Source: Burkholderia cepacia (GTDB taxonomy: Bacteria; Pseudomonadota; Gammaproteobacteria; Burkholderiales; Burkholderiaceae). Taken from it: a stretch of DNA of 64,000 nt. This document shows positions 52,197 to 61,672 of this stretch, in pieces. The DNA lies in contig NZ_LDWR01000019.1 of NCBI RefSeq assembly GCF_001039005.1, positions 1 through 64,000 on the forward strand, given 5' to 3'. The notes beneath the pieces were generated by a model, which ran no database searches, had not been told where the DNA came from, and saw nothing but the letters and a program-made list of their open reading frames with translations. How positions within the stretch are numbered: position 1 is the first letter of the stretch; every line of letters starts with the position of its first letter. The position numbers were made by a program, and so were the translations under genes.

Positions 52197-53213
52197 TCAG
52201 CCCGACCGGTAGTCGTCGAGCATCGGCGCGAACATCTCGTGCCACGCGCGCGGCTTCGCCTTGATCGTGCCGGCCAGGTACAGGAATTCGACGTAGTCCA
52301 TCAGCTGGTTCGGCCGCACCGAGAAACGCGTGTCGGGCGCGGCGAGCATCTGCATCACGTCGTCATGCGACACGCCGACGCCCGACGACGCCGCATAAAG
52401 CGCGGCCGCCGCGCGCGGGTCCTGCGCGATCAGGCGGTTCGCTTCGTCGAGCGCGCCGAGAAACGCGGCGGCCAGCGCGGGCTCCGTATCGACGAGCCGC
52501 TTCGGCGCGAACACGACGTCGAGCGTCACCGGGCCGAGCACGTCGACCGAGCTCACGACACGGTGGATGCCCGGCTGCCGCAACTCGAGCGTCGAGAACG
52601 GCGGCGACGTGAAGTGCGCGGTGACGCCGTTCTCGCGGCGGATCAGCGCCTGCATCGCCTGCGGATGCGGCAGGTTCACGGTAATCGAATCGAGCTGCGC
52701 GAAATGCGCGTGGCCGAGCTGCCGGCTCGCGATCATCTGCAGCACGACGGCCGACAGCGACGTGCGGATGCCGGGCACCGCGATCCGGTCGGACGGCGTG
52801 AAGTCGCGCAGCGACGTGAGGCCCGGACGATTCGCGTTCAGCGACAGCGACGTGGTCGACAGCCCGCTGATGCCGATCACCTCGACATTCGGAATGCCGC
52901 GCGCCCGTGCCCACAGCTCGATGAAGCCCGGCGCGCCGGCGCCCGCGAAATCGAGCGTGCCGGCCATCATCGCGTCGTTGACGGAATTGCCGCCGTCGAG
53001 CAGCACCCAGTCGACCGCGACGTCGCGCACGCCGTGCCGTGCCGCGTGCCGTTCGAACAGCCGCTGCTTCTCCATCACGAGCAGCGGCAGGTACAGCACG
53101 CCATAACCTTTCGAGATCCGGACCGTGCGCGGCTTCGCGCGCACGAACGACGGCGCGGCGAGCACGCCAAGCCCGGCGGCGATCAACGCGCGGCGGCGCG
53201 GCGACGTCGTCAT
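52197..53213 (-). CDS. NitT/TauT-type substrate-binding protein (orphan)
   Basis: 338 residues. Twin-arginine-like N-terminus (SPRRRALIAAGLGVLAAPSFVRA), then an SsuA/TauA/NMT1-type binding fold (VRISKGYGVLYLPLLVMEKQ, FAGAGAPGFIELWAR). Binds sulfonates, nitrate, thiamine precursors or related anions in the periplasm. No permease or ATPase gene is next to it; an ACS permease follows and a two-component pair lies opposite. Its ATG overlaps the stop of a 31-codon frame (ATGA). Confidence 0.87.
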   Translation of the reverse strand: MTTSPRRRALIAAGLGVLAAPSFVRAKPRTVRISKGYGVLYLPLLVMEKQRLFERHAARHGVRDVAVDWVLLDGGNSVNDAMMAGTLDFAGAGAPGFIELWARARGIPNVEVIGISGLSTTSLSLNANRPGLTSLRDFTPSDRIAVPGIRTSLSAVVLQMIASRQLGHAHFAQLDSITVNLPHPQAMQALIRRENGVTAHFTSPPFSTLELRQPGIHRVVSSVDVLGPVTLDVVFAPKRLVDTEPALAAAFLGALDEANRLIAQDPRAAAALYAASSGVGVSHDDVMQMLAAPDTRFSVRPNQLMDYVEFLYLAGTIKAKPRAWHEMFAPMLDDYRSG

Positions 53214-53305
53214 GCGCGGGGCCCCACGCGGCGGGCGGCAAACAGCGACGCGAGGGCCGGCGTCGTGCCGCGCCGCGCGTGCGTCGTGCCCGTGACATGC
53301 TGCAT
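53210..53305 (-). CDS. Possible 31-residue peptide coupled to the binding-protein gene
   Basis: ATG at 53305 preceded by AAGGAGACGGC; 31 basic residues (MQHVTGTTHARRGTTPALAS at the start), stop overlapping the ATG of the binding-protein gene. The ribosome site and 4-bp overlap argue for translation, perhaps as a regulatory leader, but there is no family similarity. Confidence 0.4.
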   Translation of the reverse strand: MQHVTGTTHARRGTTPALASLFAARRVGPRA

Positions 53306-53451
53306 GTTGCCGTCTCCTTGAGTATTTCTGGTATTAATGCCGTCCTTGCGTGCTGCTTCCGGCTCGACACAGGTTATCGACCGAGTCTGAGAAAATGCTG
53401 ACATCCCGTCCCAGGGAAAACCCCTAATCCACCTACCTGCAAAACGGCACC

Positions 53452-54117
53452 ATGCGCATTCTCGTCGTGGAGGACGATGCCGAAATCGGCGCGGCGATCC
53501 GCAGCCGCCTGGCGCGGCTCGGCCACGCCGTCGATCTCGAAACCGACGGCGCGACCGCGAACGGGCTGCTGCGCGTCGAGCGCTTCGACCTCGTCGTGCT
53601 CGATGCGAACCTGCCCGGCATGGACGGCTTCACGGTGCTGCGCAACCTGCGCGCGTCGGGCAGCACGACGCCCGTGCTGCTCGTCACCGCGCGCTCGGCG
53701 ATCGACGACCGCGTGAGCGGCCTCGGCTTCGGCGCCGACGACTATCTCGTGAAGCCGTTCGACTACCGCGAGCTCGACGCGCGCGTGCAGGCGCTCCTGC
53801 GCCGCAACAGCGGCCATGCAAACGACGTGCTGACGCTCGGCGGCCTCGTGATCGACCGCAGCAGCCGTCTCGCGGAACTCGATGGCCAGCCGCTGTCGCT
53901 GTCGCGCCAGGAGTTCGCGCTGCTCGAAATCCTCGCGAGCCGACCGCAGCGCATCTTCTCGAAGGAAGAACTGCTGAACCAGCTGTTCAGCTTCGGCAAC
54001 GAGCCGACCGCGAACGCGGTCGAGCAGTACGTGACGCGCGTGCGCAAGAAGCTTCAGGGCAGCTCGGTCGAGATCCGCACCGCGCGCGGGATGGGGTATC
54101 AGATTGCCGCGCAATAA
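53452..54117 (+). CDS. OmpR-type response regulator, TctD/QseB-like
   Basis: 221 residues. Receiver: ED at 7-8, phospho-acceptor D51 in LVVLDANLPGMDG, LVKPFDYREL; winged-helix domain (about 125-220) with LSLSRQEFALLEILASRP and VEQYVTRVRKKL. It overlaps the kinase gene by 14 bp. Divergent from the NitT/TauT-like binding protein (146 bp between the two frames), which it may control. Confidence 0.93.
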   Translation: MRILVVEDDAEIGAAIRSRLARLGHAVDLETDGATANGLLRVERFDLVVLDANLPGMDGFTVLRNLRASGSTTPVLLVTARSAIDDRVSGLGFGADDYLVKPFDYRELDARVQALLRRNSGHANDVLTLGGLVIDRSSRLAELDGQPLSLSRQEFALLEILASRPQRIFSKEELLNQLFSFGNEPTANAVEQYVTRVRKKLQGSSVEIRTARGMGYQIAAQ

Positions 54118-55549
54118 CTGGTTCCCGAAGACGCTGTTCGGGCGCACGCTGCTCTTCATCGCACTCGTCGTCGCGACCGGCGCGCTCGCGCTCGCGGCGA
54201 TCGCGCGCTACTACGCAGGTGTCGCTGCCGAACGCGCGTACGACCAGTTGCTGGCCGGCGCGTCGATCCAGGTCGCGGAGAACCTCTACGTGCAAGGCGG
54301 CGTGCTCGCGCTGAATCCGCCGGTGGCCGCGCTGTCGACGCTGTCGCGCTACGACCTCGTCTACTACAAGGTCGTCGATTCGCGCGGCATCGTCGTGGCC
54401 GGCTACAACGATCTGTCGAGCACCGCGACGCTCGCCGCCGCGAAACAGGGCCCCGCGTTCGCGAACGCCGTCTACCAGGGGCACCGGATCCGCACCGCGA
54501 CCATCGCGCGCTACATGCCCGAGGAAAGCACACCGGGCTGGGCCCTCGTGACCGTTGCGCAAACCACCCACGCGCGCCAGCAGCTCACCAACGACATGAG
54601 CATCAAGGTGTGGACGCTGATCCTGCTGATGAGCGTGCTCGCGATCGTGGCGAGCGGCCTCGCGATCCGGCACGGCCTGCGTCCGCTCGCGCAGATCGGC
54701 ACGATCATCGCCGCGCGCGACCCGGCCGACCTGCGGCCCGTGGCCGTCGACACGCCGAGCGAGATCGACGCGATCATCGGTTCGATCAACGGACTGATGC
54801 ACCGCCTTGCCGAGCGGATCAACGCGATGCAGCGCTTCATCGCCGACGCCGCGCACCAGATGCGCACGCCGCTCGCGCGGCTCGACGCGCAGATCGAGCT
54901 GCTCGACGGCGAATCCGATCCCGCGCGCCACGCGGCGCGCCTCGACGCGCTGCGCGCGACCTGCGCGGATGTCGGCCGGCTCACCGGCCAGCTGCTCAAT
55001 CACGCGATGGTGATCCATCGCACCGAGGCCGTGCCGCTGCAGCCCGTCGAACTCGTCGCGCTCGCGAAGGACGTGCTCGGCCGCACGATTCCGCTCGCCG
55101 GCGAGCGCGACGTGGCGGTCGCGTTCGCGAGCGACGCGCCGCTGGCCTGGATCGACGGCGACGCGATCAGCCTGCAGGAAGCACTGTCGAACGTGCTGCA
55201 CAACGCGCTGCTGCACGGCCATGCGGACGACATCGTCGTATCGGTCGCGACCACGGGCAACGCCGACGGTGCGGTCACGCTGACCGTCACCGACAACGGC
55301 CGCGGGATTGCGCGCGAGCACTGGGACGCGGCACTGCAACCGTTCGTGCGGATCGCGCCGGACGGCAGCGAGCGGCGCACGGGGTCGGGCCTCGGGCTCG
55401 CGATCGTGCAGGAAGTGATGAAGGCGCACGGCGGTCGCGTCGGGTTCGCGTTTCCCGAAACGGGCGGGTTCGCGGTGGTACTGACGTTTCCGCGCGCGGC
55501 CGGGCACGCGGACGGTACCGGCAAACCCCGCGAACAGCCAGCCGCCTGA
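54104..55549 (+). CDS. Sensor histidine kinase, TctE-like
   Basis: 481 residues from a TTG at 54104 that overlaps the regulator gene; no better start lies before TM1. TM1 (about 15-35), a periplasmic domain of the 2CSK_N type (36-168), TM2 (169-188), a HAMP-like segment, HisKA with FIADAAHQMRTPLARLDAQ (H251), and HATPase with NVLHNALLHG and TGSGLGLAIVQEV. TctE kinases sense organic acids together with a binding protein; here a binding protein is encoded on the other side of the promoter. Confidence 0.9.
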   Translation: MPRNNWFPKTLFGRTLLFIALVVATGALALAAIARYYAGVAAERAYDQLLAGASIQVAENLYVQGGVLALNPPVAALSTLSRYDLVYYKVVDSRGIVVAGYNDLSSTATLAAAKQGPAFANAVYQGHRIRTATIARYMPEESTPGWALVTVAQTTHARQQLTNDMSIKVWTLILLMSVLAIVASGLAIRHGLRPLAQIGTIIAARDPADLRPVAVDTPSEIDAIIGSINGLMHRLAERINAMQRFIADAAHQMRTPLARLDAQIELLDGESDPARHAARLDALRATCADVGRLTGQLLNHAMVIHRTEAVPLQPVELVALAKDVLGRTIPLAGERDVAVAFASDAPLAWIDGDAISLQEALSNVLHNALLHGHADDIVVSVATTGNADGAVTLTVTDNGRGIAREHWDAALQPFVRIAPDGSERRTGSGLGLAIVQEVMKAHGGRVGFAFPETGGFAVVLTFPRAAGHADGTGKPREQPAA

Positions 55550-55684
55550 GCAGGTTTCCGCCGCGCGGCATCGGTTCGCCGAACACCGGCACTGCAACCT
55601 GTCCGGACAATCCGGGCGGCTCATGACTATGTCCGACGTTTCAGCGGACTGTTTCGGATCGTGGCTCCATGACCGCTTTGTCAA

Positions 55685-56656
55685 TCACTCGCGTGCAACA
55701 TCATAGGCAATCCGAAAGCCCGTGTGTCCGGTAGACGTATCCCGCGGTCGCCCCGTCCGGGCGGCGATGCGGTAGCGATAGCAGTAGTCGCGATGACACA
55801 GATACGAGCCGCCTTTCAGCGTATGCTCCCGCTCCTCGAGCGCCTGACGGTTCCGGGCCTTTCCCGCGCTCGACAGCGACTGCGTCGCGAACGGATCGGC
55901 ACACCATTCCCAGACATTGCCGCTGCAGTTGTACAACCCTGCGGGATTCGGCGAAAACGCATCGACCCGAACCGTGCCGGCGTAACCGCCCGGCGACGTG
56001 TTGAGATGGGGAAACACGCCGTGCCAGATATTGCAGCACTGCATCTCGTCGGACGGCTCTTCATCCCCCCACGGATACCGGCGCGCTTGCGCGCCCCCTC
56101 TTGCCGCATGCTCCCACTCGGCCTCGGTCGGCAGCCGACCGCCGCACCACGCCGCAAACGCGCGGGCGTCGTTCCACGACACGTGGACCACCGGATGCTG
56201 CTCGCGTCCCGCGATCGACGAACCGGGCCCCTCCGGCGCCGCCCAACTGGCGCCATCGATCGCCAGCCACCACGGTGCGTCCGCTGTGCCTACCAGATGG
56301 TTCGCCGACACGGAGGACGATCGAAACACGTAGCTCCAGCCGATGCGCTCGGCTTCCGTCAGATAGCCGGTCGCGGCGACGAACTCCGCGAACCGCGCAT
56401 TCGAAACGGCATAACGATCCATCCCGAAGGCGCACAGCGTGACGCGCCGCCGCGGCCCCTCGCCGTCAGCCTTGATGACGGGGGTATCCGTGCCGACCCA
56501 GCTCCTGCCTGCTTCGAACCAGACGATGTCCCGGCTCGACGGCACACCGGCGCCCGTACTGTGGGCGCCGGACGCGGACGCATGCGCCGAGACTGCCGAC
56601 AGTTGCTGGCGCTGTCCCACTCCGGGACAGCACGATCGATGCTTGTCGCTGCTCAA
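55685..56656 (-). CDS. Formylglycine-generating enzyme (sulfatase-modifying factor)
   Basis: 323 residues from a TTG at 56656, preceded by GGGGAG five bases upstream; a GTG at 56701 lacks such a site. FGE/SUMF1 fold: VWFEAGRSWVGTD, HPVVHVSWNDARAFAAWCGG, LPTEAEWEHAARGG, NCSGNVWEWCADPF and the active-site pair C287-X4-C292 in SYLCHRDYC with the RYRIAARTGRPRDTSTGHTGFR tail. It oxidises the cysteine in sulfatases to formylglycine. It follows a Cys-type sulfatase gene by 75 bp, so it is a dedicated maturase for both sulfatases of the locus. Confidence 0.9.
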   Translation of the reverse strand: MSSDKHRSCCPGVGQRQQLSAVSAHASASGAHSTGAGVPSSRDIVWFEAGRSWVGTDTPVIKADGEGPRRRVTLCAFGMDRYAVSNARFAEFVAATGYLTEAERIGWSYVFRSSSVSANHLVGTADAPWWLAIDGASWAAPEGPGSSIAGREQHPVVHVSWNDARAFAAWCGGRLPTEAEWEHAARGGAQARRYPWGDEEPSDEMQCCNIWHGVFPHLNTSPGGYAGTVRVDAFSPNPAGLYNCSGNVWEWCADPFATQSLSSAGKARNRQALEEREHTLKGGSYLCHRDYCYRYRIAARTGRPRDTSTGHTGFRIAYDVARE

Positions 56657-56731
56657 TTTTTCTCCCCGCTGGACAACCCGTTCCCCTCGTCCGCCCGCCA
56701 CTGCAGGCCAAACCCCGGCATGCGCGGCACG

Positions 56732-58357
56732 TCAACCACCCGACGTCGACCCGGCCGGGGCCGCGCGCTTGCGCTCGACCTCGGCGCGCATCGCCTGCGC
56801 CTGGACGGCCAGATGCGAACGCAACCGTTCGGCGCGATCCGCGTGGCTGCGGGCCAGAAGCTGCGCGCCCCCGATCGCACCTTGGAACGGCAAGCCGAGC
56901 CGCGCGTATTGCTCCGGTGGCGCGTCGTTGGCCCGCATCAGGTCGCGCATGAGTTCGGCCATCCGCAATTCGACCGACTCGTCGTACAGCGGCCGTTCCT
57001 GTCGCGGATCGTCATGCAGGTCGAAAAGCAGCGTCCCCGAACGGTACGCATACCCGACGGGCCGACTCGCGATCTTCATCGTCCTCACGCCCTTGGTAAA
57101 CGAAAAGGGTTCCGACAATTCGATGTCCTGCAGTTCCTCGACACCGAACATCTCCCGCATGTGGGTCGGCATCAACGTATATTCGTACAGCGGTTCGTTA
57201 CGGTCCGGATCGGGGCCCGAGCGCATGTACACGTAACGCCCGTCCGTCACGTTGACCTGCTCGCCATGCATGCCGAACAGCGCGGCCTCCCGAACGGGAA
57301 CGTCGTCGTCGATCGTTTTCCCGAGTGATCCGCCCTGCATGTCCGGCGTGGGTTGCAGACCGAAGAAATCGAGCAGCGTCGGCGCAATGTCGATCATCTG
57401 TACGAGGGACTGGCGCCGCACGCCCGTCCGACGATACCGGGGATCCCAAATGAAGAGCGGTGTGTTGGCGAGTTCGTTGAACCACGGCTGGACCGTCTTC
57501 GCCCACCACCCGTGTTCGCCGAGCATGTATCCGTGGTCGGTACAGACAATGAGCATCGTGTCGCGCCATAGATCCAGCTCGTCCATCAGGTCGAGGATCC
57601 GCCCGAGCGAGTGGTCGCACATGGACACGAGCGACGCGTACCCGGCTTGCGCCGTACGAATGTCGCCGTCCGTCTCGCCAGCGGAGACCGGGCCGTAAGG
57701 CGGCCAGTCGAAGTGCGCGTCGCCTCGATCGCACGGATAGAGGTCGCGATACTTCGGATAGCTGGCAAACGGCTCGTGCGGATCGAACGTCTCGATCTGC
57801 AGGAACCACGAATCCTTGTCGTGATTCTTCCTCAGGAACGCTTCGCCCGCATCGAATGTCAGCGTTTGCGGATGAAGATCCTCGGTCGGGTAATACTGGC
57901 GATTCACGAAATCCTGCCGCGCGGATTGCTCCTTCAGCGCGCCTTTGAGCCGGGCCGGCATCGGAGGCGGCCCCAGCTCCGCTTTCCATGGATCGCCCTC
58001 CTGCCCCCGAAAGAATTCCCAACTGCTGTATCGCGTGTGATAGGTCGCGCCGCCATCTTCCCAGTAGTGCGGATGATCGCTCGCCAGATGGGCGTGAATG
58101 CCCTTCTTGCGGAGCATGTCCGGCATCGAATCGTCGAACGGCTCCAGCGGCCCCCAGCTTCGATGCAGAAAGTTGTAGCGCCCGGTGTGCAGTTCCCTGC
58201 GCGCCGGTATGCAAGCCATGCTGCCGATATAGCAGTTGTCGAAAGTCGCACTGCGTTCGGCGAGCCGTTGGAAATTCGGTGCGTTGACCCATGTGTTGCC
58301 GTACGGTGGCAGCATGTGCCGGTTCAGGCTGTCGTACATGACGAGTATGGCTTTCAT
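56732..58357 (-). CDS. Cys-type sulfatase (copy 2)
   Basis: 541 residues. Alkaline-phosphatase-fold sulfatase: metal Asp D9 in MYDSLNR, formylglycine site C49-I-P-A-R in GSMACIPARRELHTGR, TDHGYMLGEHGWW for the second metal-ligand group. No signal peptide is visible, so it probably acts in the cytoplasm. The CxPxR core is the substrate of the FGE encoded downstream. About 20 percent longer than many bacterial sulfatases, with a charged C-terminal helix. Substrate unknown. Confidence 0.9.
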   Translation of the reverse strand: MKAILVMYDSLNRHMLPPYGNTWVNAPNFQRLAERSATFDNCYIGSMACIPARRELHTGRYNFLHRSWGPLEPFDDSMPDMLRKKGIHAHLASDHPHYWEDGGATYHTRYSSWEFFRGQEGDPWKAELGPPPMPARLKGALKEQSARQDFVNRQYYPTEDLHPQTLTFDAGEAFLRKNHDKDSWFLQIETFDPHEPFASYPKYRDLYPCDRGDAHFDWPPYGPVSAGETDGDIRTAQAGYASLVSMCDHSLGRILDLMDELDLWRDTMLIVCTDHGYMLGEHGWWAKTVQPWFNELANTPLFIWDPRYRRTGVRRQSLVQMIDIAPTLLDFFGLQPTPDMQGGSLGKTIDDDVPVREAALFGMHGEQVNVTDGRYVYMRSGPDPDRNEPLYEYTLMPTHMREMFGVEELQDIELSEPFSFTKGVRTMKIASRPVGYAYRSGTLLFDLHDDPRQERPLYDESVELRMAELMRDLMRANDAPPEQYARLGLPFQGAIGGAQLLARSHADRAERLRSHLAVQAQAMRAEVERKRAAPAGSTSGG

Positions 58358-58506
58358 GATCGGTTCAATTCACTTTGCGTTTGATTCGTTGCGGGTGGCT
58401 CGTTCCATCGGGCTTGCGCGTCGTTTCGCTCACGCGCGTCTTGCCACCCGGACGGCCGCGCCCACTTGCGTGACGCGCGGCATTCGATGACTAAATGGTT
58501 CCCGTC

Positions 58507-58887
58507 TTACCGGGCCTGCGGATTGATGCGGAGCCGATTGCGTACCTCGCTGACACCCGGCACGCGTTGCGCGACCGACGCGGCCAGTGCGGCCTGCTCG
58601 GCATCCACGACCTCCCCGGACAAAGTGACGACACCGGACCGCGCGAAGATGAGCAGACGGCTCGAATCCAGGCGTTTCGTTCGAGCCAGCGCACCCGCCA
58701 CCTGTTTGCGCAACCGTCGGTCTGCTGCCTTCGTCGCCTTGCGCAACTCGCTGCCCGACGCCGACGTCGGCGCCGACGCGGGCGTCGATGCCGCCACGCC
58801 CGGCGACTCCTGAGCCGCCGCACTCAGCGCAATCATCACCATCATCGATGCCACGATGTACCGGCATCCCGTTCTGCGAACCTGCAT
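58507..58887 (-). CDS. Exported BON-domain protein (copy 2)
   Basis: 126 residues from the ATG at 58887, preceded by GGGAGA. Signal peptide ending about SAAA, an Ala/Ser/Pro linker (about 28-45), then a BON domain (LRKQVAGALARTKRLDSSRLLI, GVVTLSGEVVDA, RVPGVSEVRNRLRI). Same architecture as copy 1 at 3517-3906. 67 bp downstream of the porin. Confidence 0.82.
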   Translation of the reverse strand: MQVRRTGCRYIVASMMVMIALSAAAQESPGVAASTPASAPTSASGSELRKATKAADRRLRKQVAGALARTKRLDSSRLLIFARSGVVTLSGEVVDAEQAALAASVAQRVPGVSEVRNRLRINPQAR

Positions 58888-58954
58888 GTCGTTTCTCCCG
58901 TGATTCTCCGGCGTCGCCGTCGCCCCTTGCGCCGCGACGCCGCTGGCCATGCCT

Positions 58955-60016
58955 CTAGAACTGCGTCATGACGCCGATCGAGACGCCGCTCACCGTGCGC
59001 CCGTCGGGACGCAGATTCAGTGCCGAAACGTTCGTCGGATCCTTCTTGTAAGCACCCGAAAACCCGTTCCGGTCGAACTCCACATAGAGTTCCGATCGTT
59101 TCGACAGGAAGTACTCGAGCATCGCGTACGAGGTCATCTTTCGGCCATCCGCCCCGGCAACGTTTTTCAGGTTGCTGGCCATGTCGTAATAGGTGGCGCC
59201 GGTGAACTGCAAGGCCGGGGTGATCTGGTAGACGATGCCCACCCCGGGAATGTTGTCCCGCCGCTCGCTGCCGGTCGCGCTCGCCGCGGAGACCGCCAGT
59301 GCGCTGTAGCTCAGATAAAGCCGCGTCGGCCCGAGTTGCCACGTCGCACCGCCCATTGCGGTTTGCGCCCACTGGTTGGTGGTCGCGCTGTAGGTCTTCT
59401 GATACGCGGCCGCCAGCAGCAGCGAGCGAAACTGATAACTGGCGCCGACGGCCAGATTCGTTCCCGCGTGCCAGTCGCCGGCCACGCCTCCCGGCGAATA
59501 GCTGGCTCTCAGCGCGAATCCCCCGATTCGGCCGACGTATTTGACCGTGTTGTTGAATCGCGCATCGAGCGTAAAGAAATTGCCGCCCCAGACAATACCC
59601 GGCGAAATCGCGAGCGACGGGCCGTTGGCTTGGTTCGGATCGAGCTGAACGCCGATATCCTCGGCAGCGTTCAGTTGACGTCCAAGCGTCAAACGCCCGA
59701 ATCCCCCCTCGAGTCCGACATATGACCGCTGCGAGAAAAGCGTACTCGACGTTTTCAACGCGCCCGTGCCCAGATTGAAGCCGCTCTGCAGCAGAAAGAC
59801 GGCCCTCACGCCACCGCCCAGGTCTTCCTTGCCCGTGAAGCCGACGGTATTGCCCGCCATCGGATTGTTGTCGAATCCGACTTGCTGCCCGCCCTTTCCG
59901 CCATCCGTCCATCGAACGCCGCCGCCGACCGTGCCGAACAGCGTCACGCTCGACTGCGCGTGCGCCGCGCCGGTAACCGCGAGCGCAATCACGCCCAAAG
60001 TCAGTCTCCTCACCAC
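58955..60016 (-). CDS. Trimeric outer-membrane porin, OmpC/OpcP type (copy 2)
   Basis: 353 residues, signal peptide to about residue 20 (ending AHA), QSSVTLFGTVGGG, GFTGKEDLGGGVRAVFLLQS and a C-terminal phenylalanine (VSIGVMTQF). Parallel to copy 1 along its whole length, including GDxxxVTLGRQxNAAEDxGxxLDP. In the sulfatase locus it would admit sulfated compounds. Confidence 0.92.
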   Translation of the reverse strand: MVRRLTLGVIALAVTGAAHAQSSVTLFGTVGGGVRWTDGGKGGQQVGFDNNPMAGNTVGFTGKEDLGGGVRAVFLLQSGFNLGTGALKTSSTLFSQRSYVGLEGGFGRLTLGRQLNAAEDIGVQLDPNQANGPSLAISPGIVWGGNFFTLDARFNNTVKYVGRIGGFALRASYSPGGVAGDWHAGTNLAVGASYQFRSLLLAAAYQKTYSATTNQWAQTAMGGATWQLGPTRLYLSYSALAVSAASATGSERRDNIPGVGIVYQITPALQFTGATYYDMASNLKNVAGADGRKMTSYAMLEYFLSKRSELYVEFDRNGFSGAYKKDPTNVSALNLRPDGRTVSGVSIGVMTQF

Positions 60017-60032
60017 GCCACTCCCTTGATAA

Positions 60033-60049
60033 TTAATAATCCTTATTAA
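60033..60049. promoter_or_regulatory. Perfect inverted repeat upstream of porin copy 2
   Basis: TTAATAA, TCC, TTATTAA lies 17-33 bp before the porin start and includes TAATCCTTAT (60037-60046), also present upstream of porin copy 1. Candidate operator. Confidence 0.45.
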
Positions 60050-60152
60050 ATTGCCGATTCAACCGGAAGACATCGAACCAGGTTTCTCCGAGCCCTATGC
60101 GAGCCGGACGCGAATGGATTCTCGACGTACCGCCTTCGCGTCCGGTGGTTTC

Positions 60153-61640
60153 CTATCGATCTTCTTGCGTATGCCACTCCCCGGGTCGCGGCAAGTCGAC
60201 GGAAGGGAAACGGACACCTTTCGCGGCGGGCAGGACGTCAGCCGTTTCGACTTGCCAACGCAGCAGGCGCTCCAGCAACCCGGCCTCGACGTCGGAAAAT
60301 TCAGGGGCCCCCGCCAGGTTGGTCGTCTCGCCGGGATCCGTCGTTCGACGATACAGTTCAGGCGCCTCGTAGAGTCGCCACACATAGGTCCATTCCGGCG
60401 TCCGGATCACCGCGGCCTTGCCCACGGTTTCGGGCTGCCCGCTTTGCAGTTTCGCCTTGATGTCGTACGGAAAGCCGGCCTGTTCGAAATGATCGACTTC
60501 ACGGGTCAGGAAACCGCCCTCGCTGAACACCTGCTCCCGATGCGTCGCCCCGTCCACCAGGAGGCAGTGCGCGAAGCTCTTCCCGTAGTGCGCATGCGTC
60601 GCCTCCAGGCCCGCCAGCTCGAGCAGCGTGGGAAACACGTCGATCAGCTCGACCATCGCGCTCGAGGTCTTGCCGGCCACGTCCGGCCCGGAGGCGCCGG
60701 ATACGATGAGCGGATTGCGCAACAGGCATTCGTGCACGCCCGACGGCCACTTCTCGACGAGCCCGAAATCCCCGATGTATTCGCCGTGATCCGAGAAGAA
60801 CGTGGTAATCAGGCGTCCCGGTTCGGTGGCCCGGGCAGCCGCGTCCATCACTCGGCCGACGTGGTGATCCAGTCTCGACACCATGCCGTAGTACACAGCG
60901 CGCAGTTCGCGCCATTGCGCGTCGGTCAGCCGGTCCCATTCATGCGCAATGGACAGCGCATCGACGTAATCCGGCATCCGGCCGCGCCCGACCGCGCGCT
61001 CGGGCACCGCGGTGCGGTCGTACATCGAGAACCACGGCTCTTCCGCCTCGAACGGCGGATGCGGCGCAAACAGCGGGACATACAGCACCCAGGGTTCGCG
61101 AGGCGGAGCGGCGAGCCAATGCTCCGCCGTGCGAATCACCACTTCGTCGTATTCGACGGCGGCCTGCTCCTGCGAACGCTGCCCCCGGTAAAACGCACGC
61201 ACCATCGGGTCCGCGGGGTCCCCTTGGGTCTTGCTCCGCAGGAATTCCGCCGCGCTTCGCCGCGTTTCTTCCGGCAGGAAGCCATGTTCATGCGCCGAGC
61301 GTTCGGTCGCGCCGGCCGCGAACGAGTCGCCGCGACCGCCGGCCATCGCAACGTGATAGCCGTTTTCCTTGAAGACGCGCAGGAAATTCGGCTCGTCCGG
61401 CCCAAGCAGGTGACCGAGCGTGCGATGCCCGGCCACGTGCGGATACTGTCCCGACAGAAACGACACGCGCGACGGCGAACAGACGCTGTGTTGTCCGAAC
61501 GCCTGCGTAAAGGCAACGCCGCCGGAGGCGAGCCGGTCCAGGTTCGGGGTGAGGACGGGTGTCGCGGGATGGACCGCGTGAACGCAGTCGGCACGCAACT
61601 GGTCCGCGACGATGATGACGAAATTGGGCTTCGTGGTCAT
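60153..61640 (-). CDS. Cys-type sulfatase (copy 1)
   Basis: 495 residues. Metal motif VADQLRAD (11-18), formylglycine site C54-S-P-S-R with downstream FLSGQ, FFSDHGEYIGDFG for the second metal-ligand group. Classic CSPSR sulfatase, cytoplasmic by lack of a signal peptide. The ribosome site is weak. It lies 32 bp downstream of the MFS gene on the same strand. It needs FGE for activity. Confidence 0.92.
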   Translation of the reverse strand: MTTKPNFVIIVADQLRADCVHAVHPATPVLTPNLDRLASGGVAFTQAFGQHSVCSPSRVSFLSGQYPHVAGHRTLGHLLGPDEPNFLRVFKENGYHVAMAGGRGDSFAAGATERSAHEHGFLPEETRRSAAEFLRSKTQGDPADPMVRAFYRGQRSQEQAAVEYDEVVIRTAEHWLAAPPREPWVLYVPLFAPHPPFEAEEPWFSMYDRTAVPERAVGRGRMPDYVDALSIAHEWDRLTDAQWRELRAVYYGMVSRLDHHVGRVMDAAARATEPGRLITTFFSDHGEYIGDFGLVEKWPSGVHECLLRNPLIVSGASGPDVAGKTSSAMVELIDVFPTLLELAGLEATHAHYGKSFAHCLLVDGATHREQVFSEGGFLTREVDHFEQAGFPYDIKAKLQSGQPETVGKAAVIRTPEWTYVWRLYEAPELYRRTTDPGETTNLAGAPEFSDVEAGLLERLLRWQVETADVLPAAKGVRFPSVDLPRPGEWHTQEDR

Positions 61641-61672
61641 GAAATATCCGGTAGCAAAAACACGGGTCGATG

